From the NCBI GenBank assembly GCA_964427425.1, contig CAYRUD010000007.1, positions 1-64,000 on the forward strand: a stretch of 64,000 nucleotides of DNA, read 5' to 3'. Positions within the stretch are counted from its first letter, which is position 1. Each line of letters begins with the position of its first letter. The DNA is from CAYRUD01 sp964427425 (GTDB lineage: Bacteria; Chlamydiota; Chlamydiia; Chlamydiales; FEN-1388). This document shows, piece after piece, positions 35,349 through 43,879 of this stretch. Below the pieces are notes generated by a model, which saw nothing but the letters and a program-made list of their open reading frames with translations, had not been told where the DNA came from and made no database searches. Both the position numbers and the translations under genes were made by a program.

Positions 35349-36293
35349 TTATTCCTCCATTTTTTCACCGGTCTTACAAAAATCAAAGTAAGCGGAAATC
35401 TCTTTGGGCTTTACCATCTGGGGGAATTCGCTTTTATCAATATAGGGTCTTTCAAATATTTCTTTTCCATAGTTAAAAAAATGAAAAGAGATATTTATCT
35501 CTACGCCTTCAACCGCTGCTCCAAAGTCGCGAGTAAGCATCTCTTCAAGATCAGTAGATATTCCCTCGTAGTATTCGCCTTCATTGTTTGGGAGGAGAAA
35601 TACGGTCTCGATCTTCTGCTGTTTTTTTTCTAGGCCTCTTCGTACTGATTCTCGAATAAGATAATAACCTTCAACATATTGCATTTGCGGATATGCCAGA
35701 TTGACGTCCTTTTCGCTCATGCAGTCGAGGAGCGAGGCTTGCTTGTTGAACAAGGATCCTACTGTTTTATTCTTCTTTTTTCTGTTCGCTGATAGTTCAA
35801 TGAGCCGCTGTTTTTTAGGTAGTGTGTCTTGGATGAAGGCGTATAATTCACTTCCCTTCGAGACTGATGCGCAGTATTTAAAGAATGAAGAAGAGGAAAA
35901 GCATTCTACCGCTTTCTTATTGATTCGATTAATTGCGCTTCCTAATCGAGTGGTCTCAGGCATCTTTGAGATATCGAGCATGAAATCCCAAGCCTTAAGC
36001 GAATATAGATTAAGCTTTACATTGCTTTTCTCCCGGAAGATGGGAGTAAAAAGAGACTTCTCCATAAAAGAAGCCCCCTTTTTAGGAATGCCTCTTACCC
36101 CCTCATACCAGCACCAGATGTCTATGGGGCCATCAATTGAAGCTATGATTTTGATCACTTCAATAGGTTTGAGTGGCTCTGGAGCCATCTGTACTGTGAT
36201 TTTCGTCTTTTGAGACTCTTGAGGTAGTGCGTATGCCAGTTCAGAAATAGACAGAAGTGGAGACATGGATGTAATAGGAGTAATAGCTAACAT
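35349..36293 (-). CDS. Protein of unknown function, after the racemase gene
   Basis: A 314-residue protein without signal peptide or membrane helix. It has a Ser/Pro/Leu-rich N-terminus (MLAITPITSMSPLLSISEL) like those of many secreted chlamydial proteins, a beta-rich N-terminal domain, and a Lys-rich central stretch (RKKKNKTVG). I do not recognise a family. It begins 15 bases after the Asp/Glu racemase gene on the same strand, so the two should be cotranscribed. A longish open frame on the opposite strand (35701-36213) is its shadow. Effector or metabolic partner roles cannot be separated from the sequence. Confidence 0.6.
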   Translation of the reverse strand: MLAITPITSMSPLLSISELAYALPQESQKTKITVQMAPEPLKPIEVIKIIASIDGPIDIWCWYEGVRGIPKKGASFMEKSLFTPIFREKSNVKLNLYSLKAWDFMLDISKMPETTRLGSAINRINKKAVECFSSSSFFKYCASVSKGSELYAFIQDTLPKKQRLIELSANRKKKNKTVGSLFNKQASLLDCMSEKDVNLAYPQMQYVEGYYLIRESVRRGLEKKQQKIETVFLLPNNEGEYYEGISTDLEEMLTRDFGAAVEGVEINISFHFFNYGKEIFERPYIDKSEFPQMVKPKEISAYFDFCKTGEKMEE

Positions 36294-36308
36294 GATAAAA
36301 TATCCTTA

Positions 36309-36971
36309 TTATGAAAAACTTTTTTCTACGATGATTCTTGCGGCAATTTCCAATGGATCGAGGATGAACTTGCTATAGCAGGCGAGCTGGCTAGTAAATA
36401 ACGACAACTCTGTACATCCTAAGACGATTGTTTGTGCTTCTTGCTCTTCAATAATTTTCTCTAGATCGCGAAGAAGGAATGAGCGATCTGCTCCTCGAAG
36501 AACATTATCGATGAGTCTATCCACAAGTATTTGAGTGGAAAGATCAGGGTATGAGCAGGGAAAAAACTTCTTATGAAGCTGTGACTTCCTAGAAGTAGAC
36601 GTGCAAAGAACAAGAGGAGTCGAGTTCTCTGGGATCTTCTCTCTCAATACTTTTGGAAGATGAACGAGATCTGAAAGATCCTCTTCATCATCTAAGAAGA
36701 GGTGAAGCGTATTACAGGCAATTGCCAGAATAGGTGCTCCATTATTCCTCAATTGGCTGATGCATTCCTTTAGCTCTCTTTTTAATTGCATGGTGTCTAT
36801 ATCTGAGGCCAGCATCTCAGAGAAAGGAAAGCTCAAGAGAATGACTTTTGGAAAGTCTCGATCTTTACAACATCCATACAGAGTTGTCGAAAGAGAGAAA
36901 ATTTTCTCAAGGAGTGCCAAGCCCGCAAAGGGACCTGCTCCGCCTATAATTCCTATAGATTTGGGTTCCAT
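36309..36971 (-). CDS. Aspartate/glutamate racemase family protein
   Basis: A 220-residue PLP-independent racemase of the aspartate racemase/YgeA group. It has the N-terminal GIIGGAGPFAGLALLEKI, the first catalytic cysteine in AIACNTLHLFLDD and the second in IVLGCTELSLF, in the right order and spacing. Likely substrate is aspartate or glutamate; a second racemase beside MurI suggests a distinct D-amino acid. It lies downstream of murA and two His-rich mini-genes on the same strand and directly upstream of an unknown gene. A link to peptidoglycan is suggested by the murA neighbour only. Confidence 0.88.
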   Translation of the reverse strand: MEPKSIGIIGGAGPFAGLALLEKIFSLSTTLYGCCKDRDFPKVILLSFPFSEMLASDIDTMQLKRELKECISQLRNNGAPILAIACNTLHLFLDDEEDLSDLVHLPKVLREKIPENSTPLVLCTSTSRKSQLHKKFFPCSYPDLSTQILVDRLIDNVLRGADRSFLLRDLEKIIEEQEAQTIVLGCTELSLFTSQLACYSKFILDPLEIAARIIVEKSFS

Positions 36972-37151
36972 GAAGGAAAACCTTTTTTGGTGCCGTTTTT
37001 TGTCCCAAGCTAGAACGATTGAGAATACGGCGTTTTAAAAATAAAAGATTTTGAACCTGAGTAAGTTGCAATTTCATGAAGCGAAAGGCTTTCATGAAAG
37101 GGACTCTCTCAGTGAAGTCAGGTCGTGTAAATTGCTCGTTAAAAAGAGGGA

Positions 37152-37280
37152 TTAGTGAGCGAAGTGCTCATGATGAGAATGATGGAGGGAAGAGAGGAGA
37201 GAGCCTAAAGAGGGTTGGGATGATAATATGCTCTCTGATAGTCGAGAAAACTTGTCTTGATCAAGTTGATTATAAAACAT
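37152..37280 (-). CDS. His-rich mini-protein, 42 residues (copy 2)
   Basis: A small open frame reading from ATG at 37280 (MFYNQLDQDKFSRLSESILS...) to a TAA at 37152-37154 and ending in HHSHHEHFAH. An ideal ribosome site, AAGGAGG, lies nine bases before the ATG. The C-terminus is nearly the same as that of a second small gene 157 bases upstream (HHSHHEHHAL), while the N-terminal halves differ. The repeated motif and the strong ribosome sites argue that both are real. His clusters usually bind Zn, Ni or Cu. I know no described family. Confidence 0.65.
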   Translation of the reverse strand: MFYNQLDQDKFSRLSESILSSQPSLGSLLSSLHHSHHEHFAH

Positions 37281-37436
37281 AAGAAAATGCCTCCTTAAAT
37301 TTCGTTCAAGTGTTTGTCTAACAGTGAGTTACGTTACAAGGCTTACAATAGCAGATAAATGCTATGCCGTTGTTTAAGTGAGCGGCTTTAAGCAACTTGC
37401 TTTGAGTCAATTAAATGTATGTACTAAAGGGAAGTA

Positions 37437-37556
37437 TTAGAGAGCGTGATGCTCATGATGGGAATGGTGGGCAGAAAAAGGGGCGTAAGATGAAGAAAGA
37501 AATGAAGAGTTAGTAAACTGGAGGATAGGCAGTTTACTTAAATAGAGATTTAACAT
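37437..37556 (-). CDS. His-rich mini-protein, 39 residues (copy 1)
   Basis: Reads from ATG at 37556 (MLNLYLSKLPILQFTNSS...) to a TAA at 37437-37439, ending AHHSHHEHHAL. AGGAG is six bases before the ATG. It lies 81 bases after the murA stop on the same strand. The N-terminal half is Leu/Phe/Ser-rich and mildly hydrophobic. It is paralogous at the C-terminus to the gene at 37152-37280. Function is unknown; metal binding is inferred from the His/Glu composition. Confidence 0.65.
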   Translation of the reverse strand: MLNLYLSKLPILQFTNSSFLSSSYAPFSAHHSHHEHHAL

Positions 37557-37637
37557 TTTTTCTCCTACTTTGTGATGGCTATCTTTGTAAGATGGCCGTA
37601 ACAATTATATGTAATTACGCTCTTTTCATAAAATATT

Positions 37638-39026
37638 TTATTTCGTAAGAGCCATCTCAAAGAGATCGAGAGTATCATTTGATTGGGATTGATTTGCCAC
37701 TGGATTTTTGAGCTCGATATCGGCTCCCAAAGCTTGAAGTTTTGGGATGAGATTGTCATATCCTCTTTCAAGGAACTCATAGCCATGGATAGTGCTTTCC
37801 CCCTTTGCTACAAGGCTTGCCATCACATAAGCAAATCCAGCTCGTAAATCTGGAATTGAAATTGTTTGTCCATGAAGATTGGTTAATCCTTTGACGACAA
37901 CGCTGTGGGGATGAGCATGGCTATTAAATCGGCATGTTCTCGCCCCAAGGCACTGTCGGAAAGTGGCAATCTCAGCTCCCATTTTCTTTAACGTCTCCAC
38001 GTAACCGAATCTATTTTCGTAAACAGTTTCATGGACGATGGAAGACCCTTCAGCTTGTGTGAGAAGTACGACAAATGGCTGTTGCCAATCTGTCAAGAAT
38101 CCCGGATGGACATCTGTCTCAAGGTGGATTCCTCCTTTTAAGGGGCCATCTCTAAAAAATTCAATTCCATCCTTTTTGACAGAAAAGCGAGCTCCAAGCT
38201 CTCTGATGCAGTTCAAGAAGGTTACCATGTTTGCATGTTGAGCATTTTTGACGAAGATCCGCCCTGAAGTTGCGAGGCCCAGCATTGCATAAGAAGCAGC
38301 TTCAACTCGATCAGTCATGACAGTATGCTGCACAGGATGAAATACACGGGTTCCTTGGATAGTAATCGTTCTATCGACATCGACACTAATATGTGCTCCT
38401 AACTTCTGAAGAAAGAGGATGAGTTCGATGACCTCAGGCTCTGTAGCAGCATTTTTTATGATTGTTGTCCCTTTAGCGCTTGCTGCGGCGAGGATTGTGT
38501 TTTCGGTTGCGCCGACAGAAGGGTATGATAGTGTGATCTGTGTTCCCTTTAGGCCGTGGGGTGCGAAGGCATGGAAAGCTGCTTCCTTCCGAGAGGCCTT
38601 AACATCAATTGTAGCTCCAAGTTGTTTGAGTGAGTTCACATGAAGATCAACAGGCCTTGCTCCTATTGCGTCTCCACCAACCATGGGGACAACTATATCA
38701 CTCTCAGATCGACCAAGCAAAGCCCCTATCATGAGAATTGGTATTCTGTTTGATCCAGAAAACCTCTGCGGGACATACGTTGTTTTAAGTTCTGGAGTTT
38801 GAACTTCTAGAATTTTTGCTTGCTTATCCCATAGATATTCCATGCCGACTTCTTGGCACATTTGTAATGTGATATCTACATCACCTATGTCTGGGACATT
38901 GAAGAATACGCATCGCTTATCGGATAGAAGTGATGCGACAATCAGCTTTGTCATCGCATTCTTCGCGCCGGAGGCTTCAACAGATCCTGAGAGCTCTTTG
39001 CCGCCAATGATATGCAGAGTACGCAT
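37638..39026 (-). CDS. murA: UDP-N-acetylglucosamine enolpyruvyl transferase MurA (Asp-type)
   Basis: Catalyses the first committed step of peptidoglycan synthesis, transferring enolpyruvate from PEP to UDP-GlcNAc. The substrate-binding GAKNA motif is at residues 20-24 and the catalytic loop reads GGDAIGARPVDLH: residue 119 is Asp where most bacteria have the Cys that fosfomycin alkylates. The same Cys-to-Asp change is known from Chlamydia trachomatis and Mycobacterium tuberculosis MurA, and gives intrinsic fosfomycin resistance. Length, 462 residues, is slightly above the usual 420-445. The C-terminal end (ALGADIELKNPVANQ plus a short acidic tail) is complete. Two His-rich mini-genes follow it. 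Confidence 0.95.
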   Translation of the reverse strand: MRTLHIIGGKELSGSVEASGAKNAMTKLIVASLLSDKRCVFFNVPDIGDVDITLQMCQEVGMEYLWDKQAKILEVQTPELKTTYVPQRFSGSNRIPILMIGALLGRSESDIVVPMVGGDAIGARPVDLHVNSLKQLGATIDVKASRKEAAFHAFAPHGLKGTQITLSYPSVGATENTILAAASAKGTTIIKNAATEPEVIELILFLQKLGAHISVDVDRTITIQGTRVFHPVQHTVMTDRVEAASYAMLGLATSGRIFVKNAQHANMVTFLNCIRELGARFSVKKDGIEFFRDGPLKGGIHLETDVHPGFLTDWQQPFVVLLTQAEGSSIVHETVYENRFGYVETLKKMGAEIATFRQCLGARTCRFNSHAHPHSVVVKGLTNLHGQTISIPDLRAGFAYVMASLVAKGESTIHGYEFLERGYDNLIPKLQALGADIELKNPVANQSQSNDTLDLFEMALTK

Positions 39027-39338
39027 ATAAGAAGTCCTCGCCTCTATCCTAAATAAAGTCGTTGCATATCATAAATAAACTAATTTTGACAGAATCCTTC
39101 TCCATTTTTCGATAAAACGAAGAACTTACGGGCACTCATTACTAATGAAATGTATATTTAAGCATTTGATTGAAAGCCGTTTAGTTAAAGAGGGAATAAA
39201 ATATTTGATTAATATGAGCAGGCTGATTTTGAATACAGCGTTTTATTGTTTTTAAAGCTTTTAATTAAAGATTTTTTACCCCATCTCTTCACCAGGATTT
39301 CTCTTTTTATGAAGACCCATCAATCAGCTTTCACTTAT

Positions 39339-40526
39339 ATGAAGAAATTCAGATTTTCAATTCAGGGGATTCTTTTTCTTTTTTTCTTTCTTCAGCAGGC
39401 ATATGTGACAGCTCTATCAGGTCTTCAAAATCAATCAATTAATAGGCCCTCCTTTGAAAAAGGAAAACGAGATGTAGAGACTCTCACAGAGCAAAAGCAG
39501 AAGATTCTCTTTATAATGCCATGGATGATTGCGGGAGGAATGGAGCGCGCCTTTATAAGCATGCTAAATAACTTTCCTTTAGAGAATGCAGAGATTCACG
39601 TAGCGATTTTAAAAAGGGGAGGCGATTTTGAGTCGCTTCTTCCAACGCGTGTTAAGATAATCACCTTAGACGACGCTCATAAAAATCAATATGACACAGT
39701 TGTATCGTACGCTCAGTGGACAGATCCTAAAAAATGGCTCTCTATTAAGACAAGACGCCGTGTTCAGTGGGTTCACTCAGATGTTCGCTGTGATCACAAA
39801 GCATCGTATTTTAAGCGTCTCATGAAAGAGAGAAAGCAATTTGATCGATTTGTCCTTGTTTCAAATGAAGCCAAGAATAACTTCGACTCTTTTTTTAAAA
39901 AGGCTAAAGATAAGGCGGAAACTATCTTTAACATCGTCGATAACAAGGAAATCAAGCGGCTTGCTCTTGAAAAAGATGTAAGCAATGAGATGCCAAGAGA
40001 AGGCTTGCCAACTGTTCTCACAGTTGCTCGTCTTTCAGCTGAGAAGAGATTTGATCTTGCCATTCAAGTTCATGAGTATCTCGAAAAACAAGGAATCCAT
40101 TTTAAATGGTATGTTGTCGGAGAAGGAGGAGAAAGAGAGAATCTTGAGAAGCTTATTAAAAAGGCGCGACTGGAGGGAAAGTTTATTCTTCTCGGTCGTC
40201 GTGAGAATCCCTATCCATACATAAAGCAGACGGATATCTTCGCGCTTCTTTCCCATGCTGAGGGTTTTGGTCTTGTTATTACTGAAGCGAAGATTCTCAA
40301 TAAATCAGTATTAGTAACAGATTTCAAAGCATCGCGAGAGCAGATTCAATCTGGTAAGAATGGATTGATTGTCCAAGGGACTATCGAATCTGTAGCAGAA
40401 GGGCTCAAGAAGCTTCTTCTGAATCCAGAGTTAAGAGCAAAATTTGAGAGGAACCTCGAAGGCTTTGAGTATGATAACAGCCACAGCTTGGATCAGATGA
40501 CACAACTATTCACAGTATCACCATAA
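39339..40526 (+). CDS. Exported GT4-family glycosyltransferase
   Basis: A GT-B fold retaining glycosyltransferase of about 395 residues. The N-terminal domain opens with ILFIMPWMIAGGMERAF, the Gly-rich donor/acceptor loop typical of GT4; the C-terminal domain has LTVARLSAEKRFDLAI, VVGEGGERENLEKLI and the nucleotide-sugar motif HAEGFGLVITEA with the paired Glu residues. Before the domain lies a strong signal sequence (KKFRFSIQGILFLFFFLQQAYVTA without the first Met; quoted part IQGILFLFFFLQQAYVTA). Starts at 39309 or 39246 are possible and also keep the signal. It opens the 39-51 kb island and precedes the first GH130-like gene by 20 bases. Export of a nucleotide-sugar-using GT4 is unusual. Confidence 0.85.
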   Translation: MKKFRFSIQGILFLFFFLQQAYVTALSGLQNQSINRPSFEKGKRDVETLTEQKQKILFIMPWMIAGGMERAFISMLNNFPLENAEIHVAILKRGGDFESLLPTRVKIITLDDAHKNQYDTVVSYAQWTDPKKWLSIKTRRRVQWVHSDVRCDHKASYFKRLMKERKQFDRFVLVSNEAKNNFDSFFKKAKDKAETIFNIVDNKEIKRLALEKDVSNEMPREGLPTVLTVARLSAEKRFDLAIQVHEYLEKQGIHFKWYVVGEGGERENLEKLIKKARLEGKFILLGRRENPYPYIKQTDIFALLSHAEGFGLVITEAKILNKSVLVTDFKASREQIQSGKNGLIVQGTIESVAEGLKKLLLNPELRAKFERNLEGFEYDNSHSLDQMTQLFTVSP

Positions 40527-40546
40527 AATAAGAGGATACTGGACGA

Positions 40547-41638
40547 ATGAATAGACAATGGGTTCTGTCTTTAGCTGTATTGAGTGTCTATTTTCTGAAG
40601 CTCGCTAATCTATATAGTACAATACCCTCCTCGCTCTCAAGAGCTCCACTTCTTGATGGGCAAGGCTGTATTATCAACTCTCAGCTCATTCAATTAAAAG
40701 GGCCGCAGCATCCTTACAATGCCTCGCTTCAGTGGGATAATACAAGAAAGCAATACATCCTTATCTTCAGAGAGGATTTAAAAGGAAAAGATTTCTCGGT
40801 TCCGCGTGGGGCAAGATTAGGGATCGCTCTCTTAAGTAAGCGTTTCGAGCAAGTCGGGGATTGTCAGTACCCAATTTTTCAGCAATTTGGCCCTTTTGTG
40901 GAGGATCCTCGGCTCTTCTATACCAATGGCGCGCTATATACACTCTACTATGTCTATCCTCCAGGTAAAAGCGTTTCCCCTTGTTTTGTTCGACTTGATG
41001 AGAAGACTTTTCAGCCACAGGCAACTTATTTGGCCTCAAGTGGGGCGATGCCTCAGAAAAATTGGATTCCCTTAATAGATGAAGCCATTGTGCAAGAGAA
41101 AATTCCTGTGATTACAAGGTTATTTCCTCTCACCTTGACCTCATTTGTTCGAGGCGTTGATGGGTGCATGAGCCCTTCATCAGAGGAGACATCAGACATT
41201 ATCTCAATATCTCAACCATCACACTGGAAGTGGGGAAAAATCTCGGGAGGGACACACGCTATTCGACTCAAAAGCGGGTATTATCTGGCTTTCTTCCATA
41301 GCTGGTTTTTGACGAGCGCAAAGAAGCGACTTTATGTTATGGGAGCATGTCTGTTAGATAAAAATTACCCATACACTCCTAAGAAGCTATCGCCATATCC
41401 GATCATCTGGTCAGACATATATGAGAATAAAGTCAATGGCTTAAGAGGCCCTGTTTTCTCAAGAAGATGGGCAAGAAATTTAGATCGCGTGATCTTTCCA
41501 ACAGGGCTTGTTGTGAAGAGGCTAAAAAATGAGAAAGAAGTAGCCATAGTCACATGTGGAGAGAATGACAATTCAATTCGTGTTCTTACATTTGATCTTA
41601 GGAAGCTTTTGTCTTCATTGATTCCTACAAGGGAATGA
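40547..41638 (+). CDS. Exported GH130-like beta-propeller protein (copy 1)
   Basis: A 363-residue protein with an N-terminal hydrophobic segment (residues 5-22). The sequence carries a pattern of five-bladed propeller glycosidase/phosphorylase-like proteins (GH130/GH43 type): HPYNASLQWDN, GPFVEDPRLFYTNGALY with the conserved Asp-Pro-Arg, GGTHAIRLKSGYYLAFFHSW, and a final RVIFPTGLV followed by VTCGENDNSIRVLTFD. In GH130 relatives these positions hold the phosphate or mannoside site. It is clearly paralogous to the product of 43880-44968. Fungal beta-mannosyltransferases and Leishmania mannogen enzymes share this fold, so it may be a glycosyltransferase rather than a hydrolase. The exact reaction is unknown. 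Confidence 0.7.
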   Translation: MNRQWVLSLAVLSVYFLKLANLYSTIPSSLSRAPLLDGQGCIINSQLIQLKGPQHPYNASLQWDNTRKQYILIFREDLKGKDFSVPRGARLGIALLSKRFEQVGDCQYPIFQQFGPFVEDPRLFYTNGALYTLYYVYPPGKSVSPCFVRLDEKTFQPQATYLASSGAMPQKNWIPLIDEAIVQEKIPVITRLFPLTLTSFVRGVDGCMSPSSEETSDIISISQPSHWKWGKISGGTHAIRLKSGYYLAFFHSWFLTSAKKRLYVMGACLLDKNYPYTPKKLSPYPIIWSDIYENKVNGLRGPVFSRRWARNLDRVIFPTGLVVKRLKNEKEVAIVTCGENDNSIRVLTFDLRKLLSSLIPTRE

Positions 41639-41820
41639 AATAGGTCTCTAAGCGAGGCAATACTGCGAAAGCGTTTCTTCATTTCGTGTATCAACAATTT
41701 CATTGAAAAATATAGAGGAGGAAGAAGAAAAGGAATAGCGCCCTCATAGTTTATAGACAGCTGATGTGTGTTTTGAAAAGAGATAGCCAAGTGAATAGTG
41801 TTAAAAAAGGTGCTCAAGAC

Positions 41821-42750
41821 ATGGCGAGACTTCTGTTTACGTTCTTTCTTCTTCTTTCAAGTTTCATCTATTGTGGCGTTGAGGACTACCTTAAACTGCC
41901 TGTGAATAAGCCTCAAGAAGGTCATTCAATTGCAAATGTTGATTATATTTATACGATTAACCTTGATGAACGGCCCGAAAAATTTCAGCACTGTGTTGAG
42001 GAGCTGAAAGAATACGGGATTACACCTTATCGATTCTCTGCCGTTAATGGTTGGAAGCTCCCTCAAGAAGCATTTGATGGTCTCGGGATCAAGTTCAATC
42101 CAGTAACAATGTCGTCAGGGATGTGGGGGACTTCGTACTTGCCCGGTGAGAGAGGGCCTCATCATGAAATTATGTCTGTTCCAGGTCGATCTTATTTTTG
42201 TCATTGCATGTCAAAAGGAGCTATAGGAATTGTATTAAGCCATCTTTCGATTCTCCAGGATGCATATGATTCAGGCTACGAGACAATCTGGGTTATGGAA
42301 GATGATATCGAAGTCATAAGAAATCCTCATGAAATTTCGCAAGCTATAGAAGAACTAGATGCCGTCGTTGGAAAGACAGGATGGGATATCCTTTTTACTG
42401 ACAAAGATACCAAGGATAAAAATGGGAACTACGTGCTTTGTTTAGGATACGCTCTTCGCCCTAATTTCAATCCACTGAATCCTGAAAAGTTTGCTCAGCG
42501 AACAATGATTCATCCAAAGTTTTGGAAAATCGGCGCACGTTATGGAGCCTATTCAATGATTGTACGACGGTCTGGAATGAAGAAAATATTGGACTTCATA
42601 AAGACATACGGAGTGTTTTTGCCATTCGATATGGAATATTATCTCCCTAATGATATGAGCATCTACACTGTCACGTCAGATATAGTCTCAACATTGCCAC
42701 AGGCTCTTTCAGATAATGGAAGTCCAGGGTATCTCCAAAGGATTAAATAG
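41821..42750 (+). CDS. Exported GT25-family glycosyltransferase (copy 1)
   Basis: A 309-residue protein of the LPS-type glycosyltransferase family 25, the family that also includes collagen beta-galactosyltransferases. Key segments: YIYTINLDERPEKF (donor strand), RFSAVNGWKLP, GAIGIVLSHLSILQDAYDSG and WVMEDDIEVI, with the metal-binding Glu-Asp-Asp. The reading from the ATG at 41821 starts with a signal sequence (MARLLFTFFLLLSSFIYCG) whose Cys could be lipidated or follow a signal peptidase I site; an upstream in-frame ATG at 41764 lacks support. It is paralogous to 46672-47514. Active-site residues are intact. Confidence 0.87.
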   Translation: MARLLFTFFLLLSSFIYCGVEDYLKLPVNKPQEGHSIANVDYIYTINLDERPEKFQHCVEELKEYGITPYRFSAVNGWKLPQEAFDGLGIKFNPVTMSSGMWGTSYLPGERGPHHEIMSVPGRSYFCHCMSKGAIGIVLSHLSILQDAYDSGYETIWVMEDDIEVIRNPHEISQAIEELDAVVGKTGWDILFTDKDTKDKNGNYVLCLGYALRPNFNPLNPEKFAQRTMIHPKFWKIGARYGAYSMIVRRSGMKKILDFIKTYGVFLPFDMEYYLPNDMSIYTVTSDIVSTLPQALSDNGSPGYLQRIK

Positions 42751-42971
42751 TGTTAATTAATATTTTAATAAAAAATAATTAACATCTTCTACAACTGGGC
42801 TTAAAGCTGATTAAAGTGCTTTTAAGCCCAGTCTATCACATGTTGTGCAATCATATTTTTTGACAAAATATAACTTTTAGTGAGATATCCAACGCTCTTT
42901 TTATTTATTAGTTGATACTTCAAGTGATTGATTGACACGAGTGACTGAAATAAATAGGGGAGATCCGTTCA
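42751..42971. other. Spacer with two perfect hairpins
   Basis: Between the first GT25 gene and the methyltransferase gene. It holds an A/T hairpin with GTTAATTA/TAATTAAC arms right after the GT25 stop and a longer hairpin at 42795-42831 (arms CTGGGCTTAAAGC and GCTTTTAAGCCCAG with one bulge). The second is a probable terminator, so the methyltransferase likely has its own promoter. Confidence 0.55.
42795..42831 (+). terminator. Terminator-like hairpin after GT25 copy 1
   Basis: Arms 42795-42807 and 42818-42831 pair over 13 positions with one bulged T. It sits 45 bases after the GT25 stop. It has no long T-run, so it is a moderate terminator candidate. Confidence 0.5.
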
Positions 42972-43694
42972 ATGTCCTTAAGAATAGCAGCTACACCACT
43001 TTTTACGCCTTCTCATCAATTCCTCAAGTTCTTCTTATTAGCTATATTGGCTTCATTTCATTTATCAGCGCATGATGACACTTCATGGACACAGTATAAG
43101 GACAGCACATTTTCTCAGATGACAACATTTCAAGGATGGTGTTCTCAGAGGAAAGCTGAGCGGATGATGGACCTTATTCATCAAGAAAGGCCTCTTTTAT
43201 GTGTTGAAGTTGGTGTCTTTGGAGGAAGTTCGCTCTACCCAACTGCTGCAGCGCTTGAATTCAATAAGCAAGGCATTGTCTATGCAATTGACCCATGGTC
43301 CGTGGCTCCTTGTGTAGAGGGAATGGATACAATAAATGCCAATTGGTGGTCCCAAGTTGATTTGAACAAGATCATGAATGATTTCGTGTTTGGCATGCAC
43401 CAACAGCTACTTGATCATCGATACTGCCTTATGAGAATGACATCAAAGCAATCTGTCTCGTTCTTCAAAGATAAAACAATAGATATCATTCATATTGATG
43501 GAAATCACTCCGAAGAATCAGCCCTGTTTGATGTGCAAAGCTGGCTTCCCAAAGTGAAAAAAGGAGGCTACATCTGGTTTGATGATGTTAACTGGCCACA
43601 AACGAGAAGAGCAGTAGAGTATCTTTATGATCACTGCGAGCTCGATCAGTCTTGCTCTGTTGAGGATACCTATCTTCTTTTCAAAAAAAACTGA
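42972..43694 (+). CDS. Exported class I SAM methyltransferase (Methyltransf_24 type)
   Basis: A 240-residue protein: a signal sequence at about residues 17-36 (FLKFFLLAILASFHLSAH), then a class I methyltransferase-like domain. SAM motif I reads CVEVGVFGGSSLYP, motif II VYAIDPWS, and the post-motif HIDGNHSEESALFDVQSWLPKVKKGG, split here after HIDGNHSEES, with the Asp-Gly-Asn-His signature of this group. Typical substrates are sugars, glycans or small phenolics. The ribosome site AGGGGAG lies nine bases before the ATG. It sits between the GT25 and the second GH130-like gene, so sugar O-methylation is a reasonable guess. Confidence 0.82.
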   Translation: MSLRIAATPLFTPSHQFLKFFLLAILASFHLSAHDDTSWTQYKDSTFSQMTTFQGWCSQRKAERMMDLIHQERPLLCVEVGVFGGSSLYPTAAALEFNKQGIVYAIDPWSVAPCVEGMDTINANWWSQVDLNKIMNDFVFGMHQQLLDHRYCLMRMTSKQSVSFFKDKTIDIIHIDGNHSEESALFDVQSWLPKVKKGGYIWFDDVNWPQTRRAVEYLYDHCELDQSCSVEDTYLLFKKN

Positions 43695-43879
43695 TAGTTT
43701 CGTGAGAGCAAGTCAAGTCTGACTTCCAAGCGGGAGGCGTTTCAAGAATAGTTTCTCTATGAAGAATTCTTGGTCGACTCTCAGCTCTGTAATTGATTGA
43801 GAAATGTGTATCTAACTCATCGAAGTATCTGAGGGCTGAAAAGCTTCTTCTGATGTTGCCAAACCTACAAATTCGCACT

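Noticed and set aside
35701..36213. 170-codon open frame on the plus strand
   Set aside because: It is wholly antisense to the 314-residue gene that follows the racemase; no ribosome site and no recognisable domain.
41365..41817. 150-codon minus-strand frame in the island
   Set aside because: Antisense to the end of the first GH130-like gene and the spacer; no ribosome site or domain.
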